A stretch of 64,000 bases of DNA from contig NZ_CAKMNW010000067.1 of the NCBI RefSeq assembly GCF_927904885.1, forward strand, positions 62,001 through 126,000, read 5' to 3'. This DNA is from Candidatus Nitrotoga sp. M5 (GTDB lineage Bacteria; Pseudomonadota; Gammaproteobacteria; Burkholderiales; Gallionellaceae). Below the pieces are notes generated by a model. That model had not been told where the DNA came from, made no database searches, and saw nothing but the letters and a program-made list of their open reading frames with translations. How positions within the stretch are numbered: position 1 is the stretch's first letter; the number at the start of each line of letters is the position of its first letter. Shown one piece after another: positions 9,076 through 18,834 of the stretch. The translations under genes and the position numbers were made by a program.

Positions 9076-10758
9076 TTAATCGGCCACAAATACACGATTT
9101 TTTCCAGCCCGCTTGGCTTTGTACATGGCTCCGTCTGCTCGTCCGATAGTTGACTCAGGGTCATCGCCGCTAGCGTGTAATGCGACCCCAGCACTAAAGG
9201 TAATCAGCTGTCGTTCATTGTTATGCAGGAAGAAATTTTTTGTAAGCTCACGCTGCAAGCGGGTTATGGTTGCCATTGCCTTTTCCAGGCTGGTATCTAT
9301 CAGGATAATAAGAAATTCTTCTCCACCATAACGTGCCACTTCATCGGTCGGGCGGAGGGCATTTTTAACTACTTGGGTTAAATGTATGAGTGCCTTATCG
9401 CCAGCCTGATGACCAAATGAGTCGTTAAGTTGCTTGAAATTATCAATATCGAGCAATGCAATGCTAATGGGAGTTTGCTGGCGCTCAGCGCGTTTAATTT
9501 CGCGATCCAGTACATCATCGAGACCACGCCGATTGAGTGCGCCGGTAAGTTGGTCTTCGCGTACTAATTCGCTTACATGTTCCAGCTCTTGTTCTAATCG
9601 TTTGACACGCTCTTCGGCAATATTCGCTTGTTGTCGTGTACTGATAAGCTCTTCATGTGAGCGCATTGAGCTAGCTTGGATGTTGCGGGTGTCTTGCATG
9701 ATTTCATCCAGAATACGGCTTAACTCACTGATGTTATCTGCCTGTCCGACTTTCAGGCTGTAACCTTCCATTTTTGTGTGATATTCCCCAGTTTTGTCGG
9801 CTATCTCACTGAGGCGATCGATGAAGGTAGTCATCAGGCTTTTGAGCGTGATCTTTGCATCGATCATGTTCTGTTTTAGCGAGCTTTGTTTGATGATCGT
9901 GCTGCGCAAATTGCGCTCTGCAACGGAAATAGTGTGTTTGTTGATGGGGTGCTCGATGATTTCCTGCAAGTTATGAATTTGGTCGTGTAGCCATTTATCT
10001 TCGGTAACTAGTTCGCCGACGTTTTCCACTATTAGGCGAAACAGACGCAACAATCCTTCCTGAATGTTGTAATTGTCTTTGCTGCGCGATTCGAGTTTGA
10101 CCCAGAGTTTGCGTAGTTGCTTATGCAGTTTGGAGGCTTGATCAAAATCGTTGATAGTGCGTGTTTGTTGTGCCAAAAATTGGATTTCACTCTTTAGATC
10201 AGGATCTGCGCAGTGTGTACATTCAAGATGTTGCGCCAACAACTCGCGCAATTGTTCTACTAGTTTAATATCTAATATGTTATCAATAGATTCGTCAGGA
10301 AGATTTGCCAGATTAGAGGATGTGATATTTTTCGCTGCTTCTGATTCAAGTATTGGCGGGATGAGCTCATCAGAACTAGGTATAGCAGATATTCCCCATG
10401 AAGTTATTACCTTCTGCAATTTTGTGAATAGAGCATTAGAATCATTGTTGAATTTGCTCAGTACAGCTCCCACACCTTGTTTTTTGCGCGTAAGAGTGAC
10501 GCCCTTATGCGAAGCATCCATTTGCGTGAGCAGGTCACTGATCAGTTTCGGCCACTCCAGCCCCAATTCGTCGCCGGTTGACCCTTCAAGAGATTGCGCC
10601 TTGGATATCAAAGCTTTATCCGAGCTTTTAGCCACTGATATTCCGCTAAGCTCATGATACAGAAGCGTATAGTTTTCCGGCGTAGGAGCTATCTTGCGTT
10701 CGGCCAAAGTGCTCAGGGTTTTTCGCGCGATTTGGGATGGTAACGTGTCATTATTCAT
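9076..10758 (-). CDS. Diguanylate cyclase (GGDEF protein)
   Basis: It makes c-di-GMP from two GTP. The 560-residue protein has a C-terminal GGDEF domain with an active GGEEF signature at about residues 478-482. The product-inhibition I-site RxxD (RPTD) lies exactly five residues before it. About 390 residues precede the domain. They are helical, with a probable coiled coil just before the GGDEF (TRQQANIAEERVKRLEQELEHVSELV). No membrane segment is visible, so it is likely cytoplasmic. The N-terminal sensory part contains HLECTHCADPD, a CxxC that might bind metal, but I do not recognise the domain. It sits upstream of fliC on the same strand, which suggests a role in the motile/sessile switch. 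Confidence 0.92.
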   Translation of the reverse strand: MNNDTLPSQIARKTLSTLAERKIAPTPENYTLLYHELSGISVAKSSDKALISKAQSLEGSTGDELGLEWPKLISDLLTQMDASHKGVTLTRKKQGVGAVLSKFNNDSNALFTKLQKVITSWGISAIPSSDELIPPILESEAAKNITSSNLANLPDESIDNILDIKLVEQLRELLAQHLECTHCADPDLKSEIQFLAQQTRTINDFDQASKLHKQLRKLWVKLESRSKDNYNIQEGLLRLFRLIVENVGELVTEDKWLHDQIHNLQEIIEHPINKHTISVAERNLRSTIIKQSSLKQNMIDAKITLKSLMTTFIDRLSEIADKTGEYHTKMEGYSLKVGQADNISELSRILDEIMQDTRNIQASSMRSHEELISTRQQANIAEERVKRLEQELEHVSELVREDQLTGALNRRGLDDVLDREIKRAERQQTPISIALLDIDNFKQLNDSFGHQAGDKALIHLTQVVKNALRPTDEVARYGGEEFLIILIDTSLEKAMATITRLQRELTKNFFLHNNERQLITFSAGVALHASGDDPESTIGRADGAMYKAKRAGKNRVFVAD

Positions 10759-11543
10759 AATCTTAATTAAAAATTAAACAAACGAAAATTTGCCTTCTGA
10801 CGATTCTCTTTTTAGAAATCGGGAGAATGTTTGTATTAGCGTGCGAGAACAAAGATAAATCAAAAAGTGTCATAATTCATTGCAGGTTTTCATTGAATGG
10901 AGCGCATTGTAGGTTATGCAATGAGTGCTTTAAACTATGATTAAAAGCCGTATTCCGTTGTAATTCATCCTGATTGTTTTATAAGCTCGCGTGTTGATCG
11001 TTTAACAACCTTAATTTAAGGAATATTCAATGTATCGATCTTGCAGCTGACGAGGGATTCTTGATGTTTTGTTAAGAACGCCTTTAAAAATTATAGTTTC
11101 TAGGATCCTGTCGAACTTATTGAGTCGTAGCGAAAATTGAGCTGGAGGGGGGGGCGAGGTTTGCCTTGCTGATAAGTGCCTGCTTACCTCACATGACGAT
11201 TTTGAAGGGTAATAGTTTTTCTTTTGCCAAAAAGGGGGGGAATATTAATCGCTCAGATCAATTCGCAGCCGACCTCTTTTAAGTCTGTTGGGCTATCAGG
11301 CAGGACCAGGCAGGGTACGAGTAAAAAATTTGAGCGAGGCAAACATTAATATATATGTGATCACTTTTTATGAGATCGCTATATTTTGACAAAACAGTGT
11401 GTAGATAAACCGCAAAACGGCTGCTCGAAAAATTGCGTTTTTCAGAGTTACGCTTAACTTATTGTCGGGCCTTTGTTGCCAGTGGCGAGATTCGGATTTG
11501 AGATAGAGGGTGCCAAAGGACAGCTTACCCAAAATTGTGCTAG
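10759..11543. other. 785-bp non-coding stretch
   Basis: It lies between the diguanylate cyclase promoter side and the 3' end of ispB. I find no convincing gene. It holds two poly-G runs, at 11146-11154 and 11235-11241, and a degenerate copy of the dispersed repeat at 11100-11145. A very short reading frame at 11030-11050 (six codons after GGAATATTCA) is too small to support. Confidence 0.5.
11100..11145. repeat. Dispersed repeat, family copy B (single end)
   Basis: The stretch begins CTAGGATCCTGTCGAACTT (11100-11118), matching the ends of the elements at 575-783 and 19185-19300. It continues with CGTAGCGAAAATTGAGCTG (11126-11144), which matches 19210-19228 at 17 of 19 bases. I could not find a matching opposite end downstream, so this is probably a truncated copy. 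Confidence 0.5.
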
Positions 11544-12512
11544 TCAAAATTGTCGTGTGGCGGCAAAATCTGCTAATTGTAATAGTGAGTGTTTGTAATT
11601 TGTATCGGGCAGCATAGACAATGCAGCGCATGCTGCATCTGATTCTTTTTGTGCTTGTCGCCGGGTAAATTCCAGGGCACCGGTTTCTTTGATTACTTGT
11701 AATACTTCGGCAAAGCCTTCGATGTTGCCTTTCTCAATGGCTTGCTTTACCACAGCAGCCTGCTCGATGTCTCCATGCTGCATGGCATAAATAAGCGGTA
11801 ATGTGGGCTTGCCTTCAGATAGGTCGTCGCCTAAATTTTTGCCGGTTTCGTGTTCGTCACCAGAATAATCCAGAATATCGTCCACTAATTGGAATGCTGT
11901 GCCTAAGTGCACGCCATATTTGGCCACAGCTTCTTCGGTAGCATTATCAACTTGTGACAGGATAGCGCCCAGACGCATTGCTGCTTCGAACAGTTTGGCA
12001 GTTTTACAATAGATTACGCGCAAATAACTGGCTGCATCTACATTTGCATCATGACAACTCAGTAATTGCAATACCTCACCTTCTGCAATAGTGTTGGTAG
12101 CGTCTGCTAATGTTTGCATTACCCGCATGTCATTTACTTCCACCATCATTTGAAAAGCGCGTGAATATAAAAAATCACCAACCAGTACACTCGCTGCATT
12201 ACCAAATAAGGCACTGGCAGTTGCTTGCCCACGGCGCAGATCTGATTCATCCACCACGTCGTCGTGCAATAACGTGGCGGTATGAATGAACTCCACTACT
12301 GCCGCCAGGTCGTGATGATATTTGCCGCTGTAACCTAATGCATTGGCGGATAACACCACCAATGCTGGGCGTAGACGTTTGCCACCATTGTTGATGATGT
12401 ATTCACTCATCTGATTGACCAGTGCCACATCAGAATGTAAACGGGTACGTATGATCCTGTCCACAATGGACATATCTGGGGCAAGAGATTGTTTTATAGT
12501 TTCGAACGGCAC
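11544..12512 (-). CDS. ispB: Octaprenyl diphosphate synthase IspB
   Basis: This long-chain trans-polyprenyl diphosphate synthase elongates farnesyl diphosphate with isopentenyl units to make the quinone side chain. At 322 residues it has the usual length. Both aspartate-rich motifs are present: LLHDDVVDESDLRRG (about residues 80-95) and QLVDDILDYSGD (about 208-219). GKNLGDDLSEGKPTLP follows the second. The product chain length (octaprenyl) is inferred from family membership, since ubiquinone-8 is standard in Betaproteobacteria. The ubiquinone accessory gene ubiK lies nearby at 14234. Confidence 0.95.
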   Translation of the reverse strand: MPFETIKQSLAPDMSIVDRIIRTRLHSDVALVNQMSEYIINNGGKRLRPALVVLSANALGYSGKYHHDLAAVVEFIHTATLLHDDVVDESDLRRGQATASALFGNAASVLVGDFLYSRAFQMMVEVNDMRVMQTLADATNTIAEGEVLQLLSCHDANVDAASYLRVIYCKTAKLFEAAMRLGAILSQVDNATEEAVAKYGVHLGTAFQLVDDILDYSGDEHETGKNLGDDLSEGKPTLPLIYAMQHGDIEQAAVVKQAIEKGNIEGFAEVLQVIKETGALEFTRRQAQKESDAACAALSMLPDTNYKHSLLQLADFAATRQF

Positions 12513-12736
12513 AACAAACTCCCGATTATGGCAATCAAAAAAAGATGGTAATTAACAAAAGGCTGCGATGGTATGGATTGTATAGAAGCCGTGTCAAGCA
12601 AATATGAATTTCGGTAGCATTTTTGCATGGAATTATGTGCCAGACTAGCATTATGGAAAATTCATTGTGAACGTCATATTGAGGATATTTGATATCGGCT
12701 GTAAATAAGCTTTTGGGATAGATCTGCTATTTTCGA

Positions 12737-14233
12737 TTATCTCTGTCTGTCCATTCTGCGGTACTGCACAGCCTCGGCGATGTGAGACGAAAGGATGTTC
12801 TCGTTACCTGCCAAATCAGCAATAGTGCGCGCCACTTTGAGTATACGATGATAAGCGCGTGCAGATAAGTTAAGGTGGTTAATAGTTTGTTGTAACAGTG
12901 CGGCACCCTGCGAATCGGGTGCACAGAGAAGGTCAATCTCGCTTACGGTAAGTTGTGCATTCGGTTTGCTCTGGCGGATTAGTGCCCGTTGTCGCGCAAT
13001 GTCCACACGTGCTTGAATAACGCTATTTGTTTCTCCATCAGCCTGTTTGAGCAAGGTTTCCTGTGGCACTGCGGGAACTTCGATTTGAATGTCAATACGA
13101 TCTAACAACGGGCCAGAAATTTTGCCGCGATAGCGTGCAATTTGATCGGGGGTGCATCGGCATTTACCATTGAAATGGCCAAGATAGCCGCACGGGCAAG
13201 GGTTCATTGCAGCAAGCAATTGAAATTGTGCGCGAAATTCAGCGCGGCGCGCAGCGCGCGAGATGGTAATACGTCCACTCTCCAGTGGCTCGCGCAGCAC
13301 TTCTAGAACATGGCGCTCAAATTCCGGCAACTCATCAAGGAACAGAACGCCATGCATTGCGATGGATATTTCACCGGGACGTGGATTGCTGCCGCCTCCG
13401 ACCATAGCGACAGCTGATGCTGTGTGATGTGGTGATCGATACGGCCTCGTTTTCCAGCGGCTTACATCAAACATGCCACCTAATGATTGCATGGCTGCGC
13501 TTTCCAATGCTTCTGCTTCAGACATTTGCGGCAGAATGCCCGGGAAACGCGCCGCCAGCATCGATTTGCCGGTACCTGGCGGGCCGCTCATTAACACGCT
13601 ATGGCCTCCAGCGGCGGCAATTTCCAGCGCGCGCTTGACTTGCCCTTGTCCCTTTACTTCGCGCATGTCCGGATAGTCCGGCATAACAGGTTGTGCACTG
13701 GGGGCTTGACGGGTAAGTGCAGTTCTATCAGACAAATGAGCCGCCACCTGCAACAATGATTTTGCAGGATACACTGCTGCATCTTCTACCAGCGCCGCTT
13801 CAACGGCATTTATTTCAGGAAGAATAAATGCTCGTCCGTTGGATGCTGCGTGATAGGTCATTGCCAGCGCACCTCGAATTGGACGTAGCTCCCCAGTAAG
13901 CGCCAGCTCACCGGCAAATTCATATTCGGCAAGGTGGTTTGTGGGTATTTGTCCAGATGCGGCGAGAATGCCAAGCGCAATGGGTAAATCAAAACGTCCA
14001 CTTTCCTTGGGTAGGTCGGCAGGGGCGAGATTAACTGTGATGCGGCGGCTAGGAAATTCAAACTGGCAAGTCAGCAAAGCCGCACGGACGCGGTCCTTGC
14101 TCTCTTTAACTTCGGTTTCCGGCAGACCGACAATAGTAAAGCTGGGCAGGCCATTGGCGAGATGCACCTCGACGGTTACCAGCGAAGCATCCATGCCGGA
14201 GAGGGCGCGGCTATATAAAACCGCGAGGCTCAT
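12737..14233 (-). CDS. comM: ComM/YifB family Mg-chelatase-like AAA+ ATPase
   Basis: ComM is a hexameric helicase that helps branch migration during natural transformation. The 498-residue protein has the ChlI-like N-terminal domain (MSLAVLYSRALSGMDASLV), a Walker A (MSGPPGTGKSMLAARF), a Walker B (LFLDELPEFERHVLE) and a C-terminal Mg-chelatase domain. A cysteine cluster CPCGYLGHFNGKCRC lies between them. The stop abuts nothing downstream. Upstream, the start codon is immediately next to the ubiK stop, so both are read from one message. Presence of comM does not by itself prove competence. Confidence 0.95.
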   Translation of the reverse strand: MSLAVLYSRALSGMDASLVTVEVHLANGLPSFTIVGLPETEVKESKDRVRAALLTCQFEFPSRRITVNLAPADLPKESGRFDLPIALGILAASGQIPTNHLAEYEFAGELALTGELRPIRGALAMTYHAASNGRAFILPEINAVEAALVEDAAVYPAKSLLQVAAHLSDRTALTRQAPSAQPVMPDYPDMREVKGQGQVKRALEIAAAGGHSVLMSGPPGTGKSMLAARFPGILPQMSEAEALESAAMQSLGGMFDVSRWKTRPYRSPHHTASAVAMVGGGSNPRPGEISIAMHGVLFLDELPEFERHVLEVLREPLESGRITISRAARRAEFRAQFQLLAAMNPCPCGYLGHFNGKCRCTPDQIARYRGKISGPLLDRIDIQIEVPAVPQETLLKQADGETNSVIQARVDIARQRALIRQSKPNAQLTVSEIDLLCAPDSQGAALLQQTINHLNLSARAYHRILKVARTIADLAGNENILSSHIAEAVQYRRMDRQR

Positions 14234-14512
14234 TTATTCAGGTTTTGTTTGTGCTTCAGGGCTTGCTTGTGCTTCAGGGCTTGCTTGTGCTTCAAGGACG
14301 GCAACCCGTGCTTCCAGTGCCGTCAATTTTTCAATTGTGAGTGATAAAAGTTGGGTTTGCACATCGAATTCTTCGCGCGTCACCAGATCCAGCTTTGTAA
14401 AACCTTGCGTAAGCAAGGCGCGGGCATTTTTTTCAACATCTTTTGCCGGACTGTTAGCCACCGCTTTACTTACCTTGGCGGAAATTTCATCGAAGAATTT
14501 TGCATTGAACAT
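14234..14512 (-). CDS. ubiK: Ubiquinone biosynthesis accessory factor UbiK
   Basis: UbiK (formerly YqiC, BMFP family) is a small trimeric coiled-coil protein needed for efficient aerobic ubiquinone synthesis. The family core is intact: FDEISAKVSKAVANSPAKDVEKN, then ALLTQGFTKLDLVTREEFD and the coiled coil LTALEARVAVLEAQ. The tail consists of ASPEAQ repeats, created by a tandem DNA repeat at 14252-14294. GGAG lies 7 bases before the ATG. The gene directly precedes comM with no intergenic bases, a common betaproteobacterial arrangement. Confidence 0.9.
   Translation of the reverse strand: MFNAKFFDEISAKVSKAVANSPAKDVEKNARALLTQGFTKLDLVTREEFDVQTQLLSLTIEKLTALEARVAVLEAQASPEAQASPEAQTKPE
14252..14294. 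repeat. Tandem 18-bp repeat in the ubiK tail
   Basis: The unit TGCTTCAGGGCTTGCTTG occurs twice in perfect copies (14252-14269 and 14270-14287), followed by the first seven bases of a third. Being a multiple of three, it only lengthens the ASPEAQ tail of UbiK. Such a repeat can vary in number by slipped-strand mispairing. Confidence 0.85.
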
Positions 14513-14832
14513 CGTGGGTCTCCATACTTATGCATGAGGCATATAGTGTAGCAAACTTTTCTTGAGCTATAGATGTGTCTAAAATGGGTTTTATAAATGA
14601 GTGCTGTCTTGGTTTAGCCAAGAATACCGGTCGCACATACAATTTCTCTCGAAATCGATTAATAGCACAGGTGTGCCTAGCAGGGGATGGTGGGTGAAAA
14701 GTCTAGTGAGCAGCTTGAAAGAATAGGGCAAAATGAGTTGAACTAACTTTTTTTGCACAATCACGCTTATTTCGTAATTGGAATTTTGAAGTTTGCTCAG
14801 CGTAACCTTAAGTACTTTTGGACAAATTTAAC
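14513..14832. other. Divergent intergenic region ubiK / RpfE-like gene
   Basis: These 320 bp must hold the promoters for both the comM-direction and accA-direction operons. I see no gene, no strong sigma-70 hexamer pair and no riboswitch-like structure. Confidence 0.5.
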
Positions 14833-15870
14833 ATGAGAAATGTAGACATCGTTATCCTTGATTTATTTTTACCGCAGGAGATTTCTGTCGATGCTTGCGC
14901 CGGTCTGTCCGTGCCTGTCCTTGAGAAAATGCTGGCGCGTGGCGAGTCTGCGTTATTAGCGCAAGATGTTGGTTCAATAGGTACGCTGGAAGAGTGGCTA
15001 TGCCGGACGTTTGGTATAGCACGACAATTGGACGATCCCATTGCACCGATTACCTTGATAACGGACGGGATGGAGCCGGGATCGGGCTATTGGTTACGTG
15101 CTGACCCAGTGTATCTGCAGATGCAGCGCACGCAATTGTTGTTACATCCGGATGTGCCATTGAATGTTGATGAAGCGACTCAGTTGTGTAACAGTTTGAA
15201 TACGCATTTTGCTGATGAAGGCTTACGTTTTTATTCGCCCCATCCTCAGCGCTGGTATCTCCGGATGGAGAATATATCAGACATCGTGACTCGCCCTTTG
15301 TCGCAGGTGGCAGGCAGAAATGTACAAACGTATTTGCCGAAAGGAGCAAATGCCTTGCACTGGCATAAGGTTAACAACGAAATTCAAATGTTATTTTTCG
15401 AGCACGCTGTTAATCAAGCGCGCGAAGCGCGTGGTGAATTTCCCATAAACAGTGTATGGCTGTGGGGAGGAGGGCATGCAGTCGAAAATTTAGCGCAGCC
15501 CTATACTAAAATTGGTGGTGACAGCTTTCTGACCTCGGCGTTCGCGCAGGCAGCAGGCATTTCCTATAAAATACTGCCGGATGATTTAATCCAGTGTGCT
15601 GATGACAATGAAGATGACGTACTCATCGTCTGGGAAGGATTACGTCGTCCTTTTCAGCAAGGCGACCTTCAAGGCTGGCGCGATTCAGTGCACTGTCTGG
15701 AGAAAAGTTACATAGCACCAATATGGCAAGCTTTGCGAAACGGGCACATTAAGCAGCTTAGTTTAATTGTACTTAATGCAGGCGTTTCACATCGATTTAT
15801 ATTAACACGTAGTGCGGTGTGGAAGCCGTGGCGCTTGGCAAAATCTTTGGTACGATATGCTTTGACGTAG
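14833..15870 (+). CDS. RpfE/COG4255-like conserved protein
   Basis: This roughly 345-residue cytoplasmic protein resembles the conserved proteobacterial family of Xanthomonas RpfE (COG4255), whose function is unknown. Some members are annotated as phosphoglycerate mutase-like because of short motifs. Visible conserved pieces are DPIAPITLITDGMEPGSGYWLRADPVYL, split here as LRADPVYL, then the tryptophan-rich ALHWHKVNNEIQM and FPINSVWLWGGGHA. I placed the start at ATG 14833. The TTG at 14818 would add five residues, and neither has a clear binding site. It precedes accA by about 110 bp on the same strand. I do not assign a reaction. Confidence 0.65.
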   Translation: MRNVDIVILDLFLPQEISVDACAGLSVPVLEKMLARGESALLAQDVGSIGTLEEWLCRTFGIARQLDDPIAPITLITDGMEPGSGYWLRADPVYLQMQRTQLLLHPDVPLNVDEATQLCNSLNTHFADEGLRFYSPHPQRWYLRMENISDIVTRPLSQVAGRNVQTYLPKGANALHWHKVNNEIQMLFFEHAVNQAREARGEFPINSVWLWGGGHAVENLAQPYTKIGGDSFLTSAFAQAAGISYKILPDDLIQCADDNEDDVLIVWEGLRRPFQQGDLQGWRDSVHCLEKSYIAPIWQALRNGHIKQLSLIVLNAGVSHRFILTRSAVWKPWRLAKSLVRYALT

Positions 15871-15981
15871 CATTAGTTATTTGACTGAAATTTTCAGTAG
15901 TGCAGCAAATTTTATCCGCGCTTCTTTGGCCTAGCCAGGCAGATACTGTATCATTTGAATATCGAAATAATTACGAAATTT

Positions 15982-16947
15982 ATGAAAGCTGTCTTTTTGG
16001 ATTTTGAGCAGCCAATTGCCGAATTGGCAGGCAAAATTGAACAACTTCGCTTTGTGCAGAATGATTCTGCACTAGATCTTTCCAATGAGATTAACCGTCT
16101 GCAAACAAAAAGCAAAACGTTAGCTAAAGATATTTACGCGAAGCTCACGCCGTGGCAAATTTCACAAGTATCTCGCCATCCGCAGCGTCCATATACGCTT
16201 GATTATATTGAGAATTTGTTTACGGATTTTGTAGAGTTGCATGGAGATCGCTGCTATGCCGATGATCCCGCTATCGTAGGAGGATTAGCACGTTTTAATG
16301 GCCAAAGTGTAATGGTGATTGGACATCAAAAAGGCCGTGACACCAAGGAGCGACAAATGCGCAACTTTGGCATGCCTCGTCCTGAGGGCTATCGCAAAGC
16401 AATGCGCTTGATGCGGCTGGCGGAGAAATTCGACATTCCTATTATGACTTTTATCGATACCCCGGGCGCTTACCCCGGCATCGGTGCTGAAGAACGTGGC
16501 CAGTCCGAAGCTATCGGCAAAAGCTTGTATGTGATGGCAGAGTTGCGCGTGCCATTGATTTGTACGGTAATTGGAGAGGGCGGTTCTGGTGGCGCGTTAG
16601 CTATTGCGGTAGGTGACGCGTTATTGATGCTGCAATACGCTACATACTCGGTCATCTCGCCAGAAGGCTGTGCTGCTATTCTTTGGAAAAATGCGGCTAA
16701 GTCGTCTGATGCAGCGGAAACACTGGGTATCACCGCTACCAGATTGAAGGCATTAGGATTGATCGACGAGATCGTTAATGAACCGCTGGGCGGAGCTCAC
16801 CGTGATTATCAGACAATGATGTTAACCCTGAAAAACAGTTTGCAGGACACGCTTAAACAGGTGCAATCTCACTCTATAGACAAGCTATTGCAGATCCGCT
16901 TCAATCGTTTAATGGGTTATGGCAAGTTCAGGGAAGTCGAGCACTGA
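15982..16947 (+). CDS. accA: Acetyl-CoA carboxylase carboxyltransferase subunit alpha
   Basis: AccA pairs with AccD to transfer the carboxyl group from biotin to acetyl-CoA, giving malonyl-CoA for fatty acid synthesis. The 321 residues begin [20 protein letters not shown], the standard AccA start. For this reason I prefer ATG 15982 over the TTG at 15955. Conserved pieces include [43 protein letters not shown] (shown in part) and [18 protein letters not shown]. Its 3' end overlaps the tilS start by 29 bp, so the two genes are probably translationally coupled. Confidence 0.97.
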   Translation: MKAVFLDFEQPIAELAGKIEQLRFVQNDSALDLSNEINRLQTKSKTLAKDIYAKLTPWQISQVSRHPQRPYTLDYIENLFTDFVELHGDRCYADDPAIVGGLARFNGQSVMVIGHQKGRDTKERQMRNFGMPRPEGYRKAMRLMRLAEKFDIPIMTFIDTPGAYPGIGAEERGQSEAIGKSLYVMAELRVPLICTVIGEGGSGGALAIAVGDALLMLQYATYSVISPEGCAAILWKNAAKSSDAAETLGITATRLKALGLIDEIVNEPLGGAHRDYQTMMLTLKNSLQDTLKQVQSHSIDKLLQIRFNRLMGYGKFREVEH

Positions 16948-18283
16948 TTTAACAGAGCGTGTCGCTGACACGCTCGTACCCATACTTCCTGTGGGCAGCT
17001 CCATTTTGCTTGGTCTGAGCGGAGGTGTTGATTCGGTTGTCCTGTTGCACCTGCTAAAATCTCTTTCCCTTCGTTATTCATGGCGTTTAAGCGCATTACA
17101 TGTACATCATGGTATCAACCCACAAGCAGACACTTGGGCGGTATTCTGTGCTGAGTTGTGCGTGCTCCATGGTGTCACTCTGCAAGTTGAGCATGTAAAT
17201 ATCGACCCTTTACGCTCGCTAGGCATTGAGGCGGCGGCGCGTAAACTTCGTCACGACGCGTTAACACAGCAGCAGGTAGATTTTGTGGCGCTGGCGCATC
17301 ACCTTGATGATCAGTCAGAAACTTTACTGCTGCAACTGCTGCGCGGGGCTGGCGTGCGCGGCGCAAGCGCCATGCCAGCCATTAAGCACCGTGCCAATGT
17401 CCCAACACTATTACGTCCTTTGCTAAATGTTCCTCGTTCCATATTGATGAAATACGCTCAACAGCATGCCCTCAAATGGGTGGAAGATGATAGTAACGCC
17501 GATGACTCTTACCCACGCAATTTTTTACGTCACCGGATACTGCCCCTGTTGGAACAACGCTTTCCAGCCTACCGAAATACTTTGTTTCGCAGCGCACAAC
17601 ATTTTGCCGAGGCAACTGAACTGCTGGACGAGTTGGCGCAGCAGGATGCGGTGGGAGCAATAGTGAATAACCGTGTGGATATTATGAAATTACGTGTGTT
17701 GGGTGTCGTACGTGGAAAAAATCTATTGCGTTACTTCCTGGCGGCTCAAGGGGCACCCATTCCAGACAGTTCTCGGTTACAAGAAATGCTGCGCCAACTG
17801 TGCAATGCTCGCCAAGACGCGCAGTTGTGCATTGATTGGAGGGGTTGGCAAATGCGTCGATATCACGACCATGCTTACACCATGCCTGCGGTACCACTGC
17901 CGGTTGATTTTACTGTTATATGGCATGGCGAAGCAGAAGCATTGTTGCCCCAGCCACACGGTGTGCTTCATTTTGAACATGCCACCGGGCAGGGTATCAG
18001 TTTGGCAAAGCTGCAACTCGGTATTACTAAGATTCGTTCACGTCACGGCGGTGAAAACATTCGGGTGGATAACGCTCGCCCGCTACGAAACTTGAAAAAT
18101 CTATTGCAGGAAAATGAGGTTCTGCCGTGGCAACGCGACTTATTGCCCTTACTTTTTTGTGATGCTGACTTAGTATGTGTCCCAGGCATAGCAATAGCCA
18201 GCTCATATCGAGCTCAGCCGGATGAAGTTGGAGTAAGGGTTGTTTGGCGTGCGGATCTCAATGCGAAATGTATCCGCGACTGA
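16919..18283 (+). CDS. tilS: tRNA(Ile)-lysidine synthetase
   Basis: TilS converts cytidine-34 of the CAU-anticodon tRNA-Ile to lysidine, so that it reads AUA. The ATP-pyrophosphatase signature [16 protein letters not shown] lies near residues 31-46. The middle and C-terminal substrate-binding domains follow ([12 protein letters not shown], about residues 365-376), ending with the usual DAD...[11 protein letters not shown] segment. It has 454 residues. The start lies inside the accA 3' end in another frame. This is the last core gene before the accessory island. Confidence 0.95.
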   Translation: MASSGKSSTDLTERVADTLVPILPVGSSILLGLSGGVDSVVLLHLLKSLSLRYSWRLSALHVHHGINPQADTWAVFCAELCVLHGVTLQVEHVNIDPLRSLGIEAAARKLRHDALTQQQVDFVALAHHLDDQSETLLLQLLRGAGVRGASAMPAIKHRANVPTLLRPLLNVPRSILMKYAQQHALKWVEDDSNADDSYPRNFLRHRILPLLEQRFPAYRNTLFRSAQHFAEATELLDELAQQDAVGAIVNNRVDIMKLRVLGVVRGKNLLRYFLAAQGAPIPDSSRLQEMLRQLCNARQDAQLCIDWRGWQMRRYHDHAYTMPAVPLPVDFTVIWHGEAEALLPQPHGVLHFEHATGQGISLAKLQLGITKIRSRHGGENIRVDNARPLRNLKNLLQENEVLPWQRDLLPLLFCDADLVCVPGIAIASSYRAQPDEVGVRVVWRADLNAKCIRD

Positions 18284-18492
18284 GCTGGAATGATATTTGT
18301 GGCGGAAGGTGTTCGATATTTTATGTATAACGAGGTTTTTATTAACTCAGCAAAATTCGTACATCGAGCTGGATGGTATAGCTGAACTGAACGGCTTTCT
18401 GGATTCGAAGTGGTATTGTCTACTTTTCGCGGTTAATTTTCAGCTTTAAGTAAAACAGAATCGTATGTATCTTTATTTTGTGAATTTCAAGA

Positions 18493-18834
18493 TTATCTAT
18501 AGCTAATTGCAGGATATCCTTCTCTTATCATTATAAAAACTTTTTCATGAGTAGAAATAATTTTTATAATATCTTTTTGTCTAATAAAGCCAAATATTTC
18601 AATGGGTGTGGCGTCCTGTAAATACTGATTGCTTATTTTAAATTCTTTGGTAACGCCGGAAATCTCCAAACAAAAGAGCACTGAGTTAGTCTTAAAATCG
18701 TACTTGTGCTTGACTTTACACCCAGGAATCATATTTGACAGATGTTTGCTTATTAGCTCATATTTTATTTTAGTTTCATTTTTTTCGCACGGTTGAGACT
18801 TTGTGAAAAATTTTTTCATCTTGTTTCTTAGCAT
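18493..18834 (-). CDS. Hypothetical protein, accessory island
   Basis: This 113-residue basic, lysine-rich protein is unrelated to anything I recognise. It has no signal peptide or membrane segment. Predicted alternation of polar and hydrophobic residues (FKTNSVLFCLEISGV, KIISTHEKVFIMIREG) suggests an alpha/beta fold. The coding sequence is markedly AT-richer than tilS and glnE around it, which fits acquired DNA. An alternative start, ATG 18819, gives MKKFFTK. No co-directional partner is close. Whether it is expressed is unknown. Confidence 0.5.
   Translation of the reverse strand: MLRNKMKKFFTKSQPCEKNETKIKYELISKHLSNMIPGCKVKHKYDFKTNSVLFCLEISGVTKEFKISNQYLQDATPIEIFGFIRQKDIIKIISTHEKVFIMIREGYPAISYR

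Noticed and set aside
11368..11631. 87-codon minus-strand frame overlapping the ispB 3' end
   Set aside because: It overlaps a clear gene on the same strand, and the composition looks non-coding.
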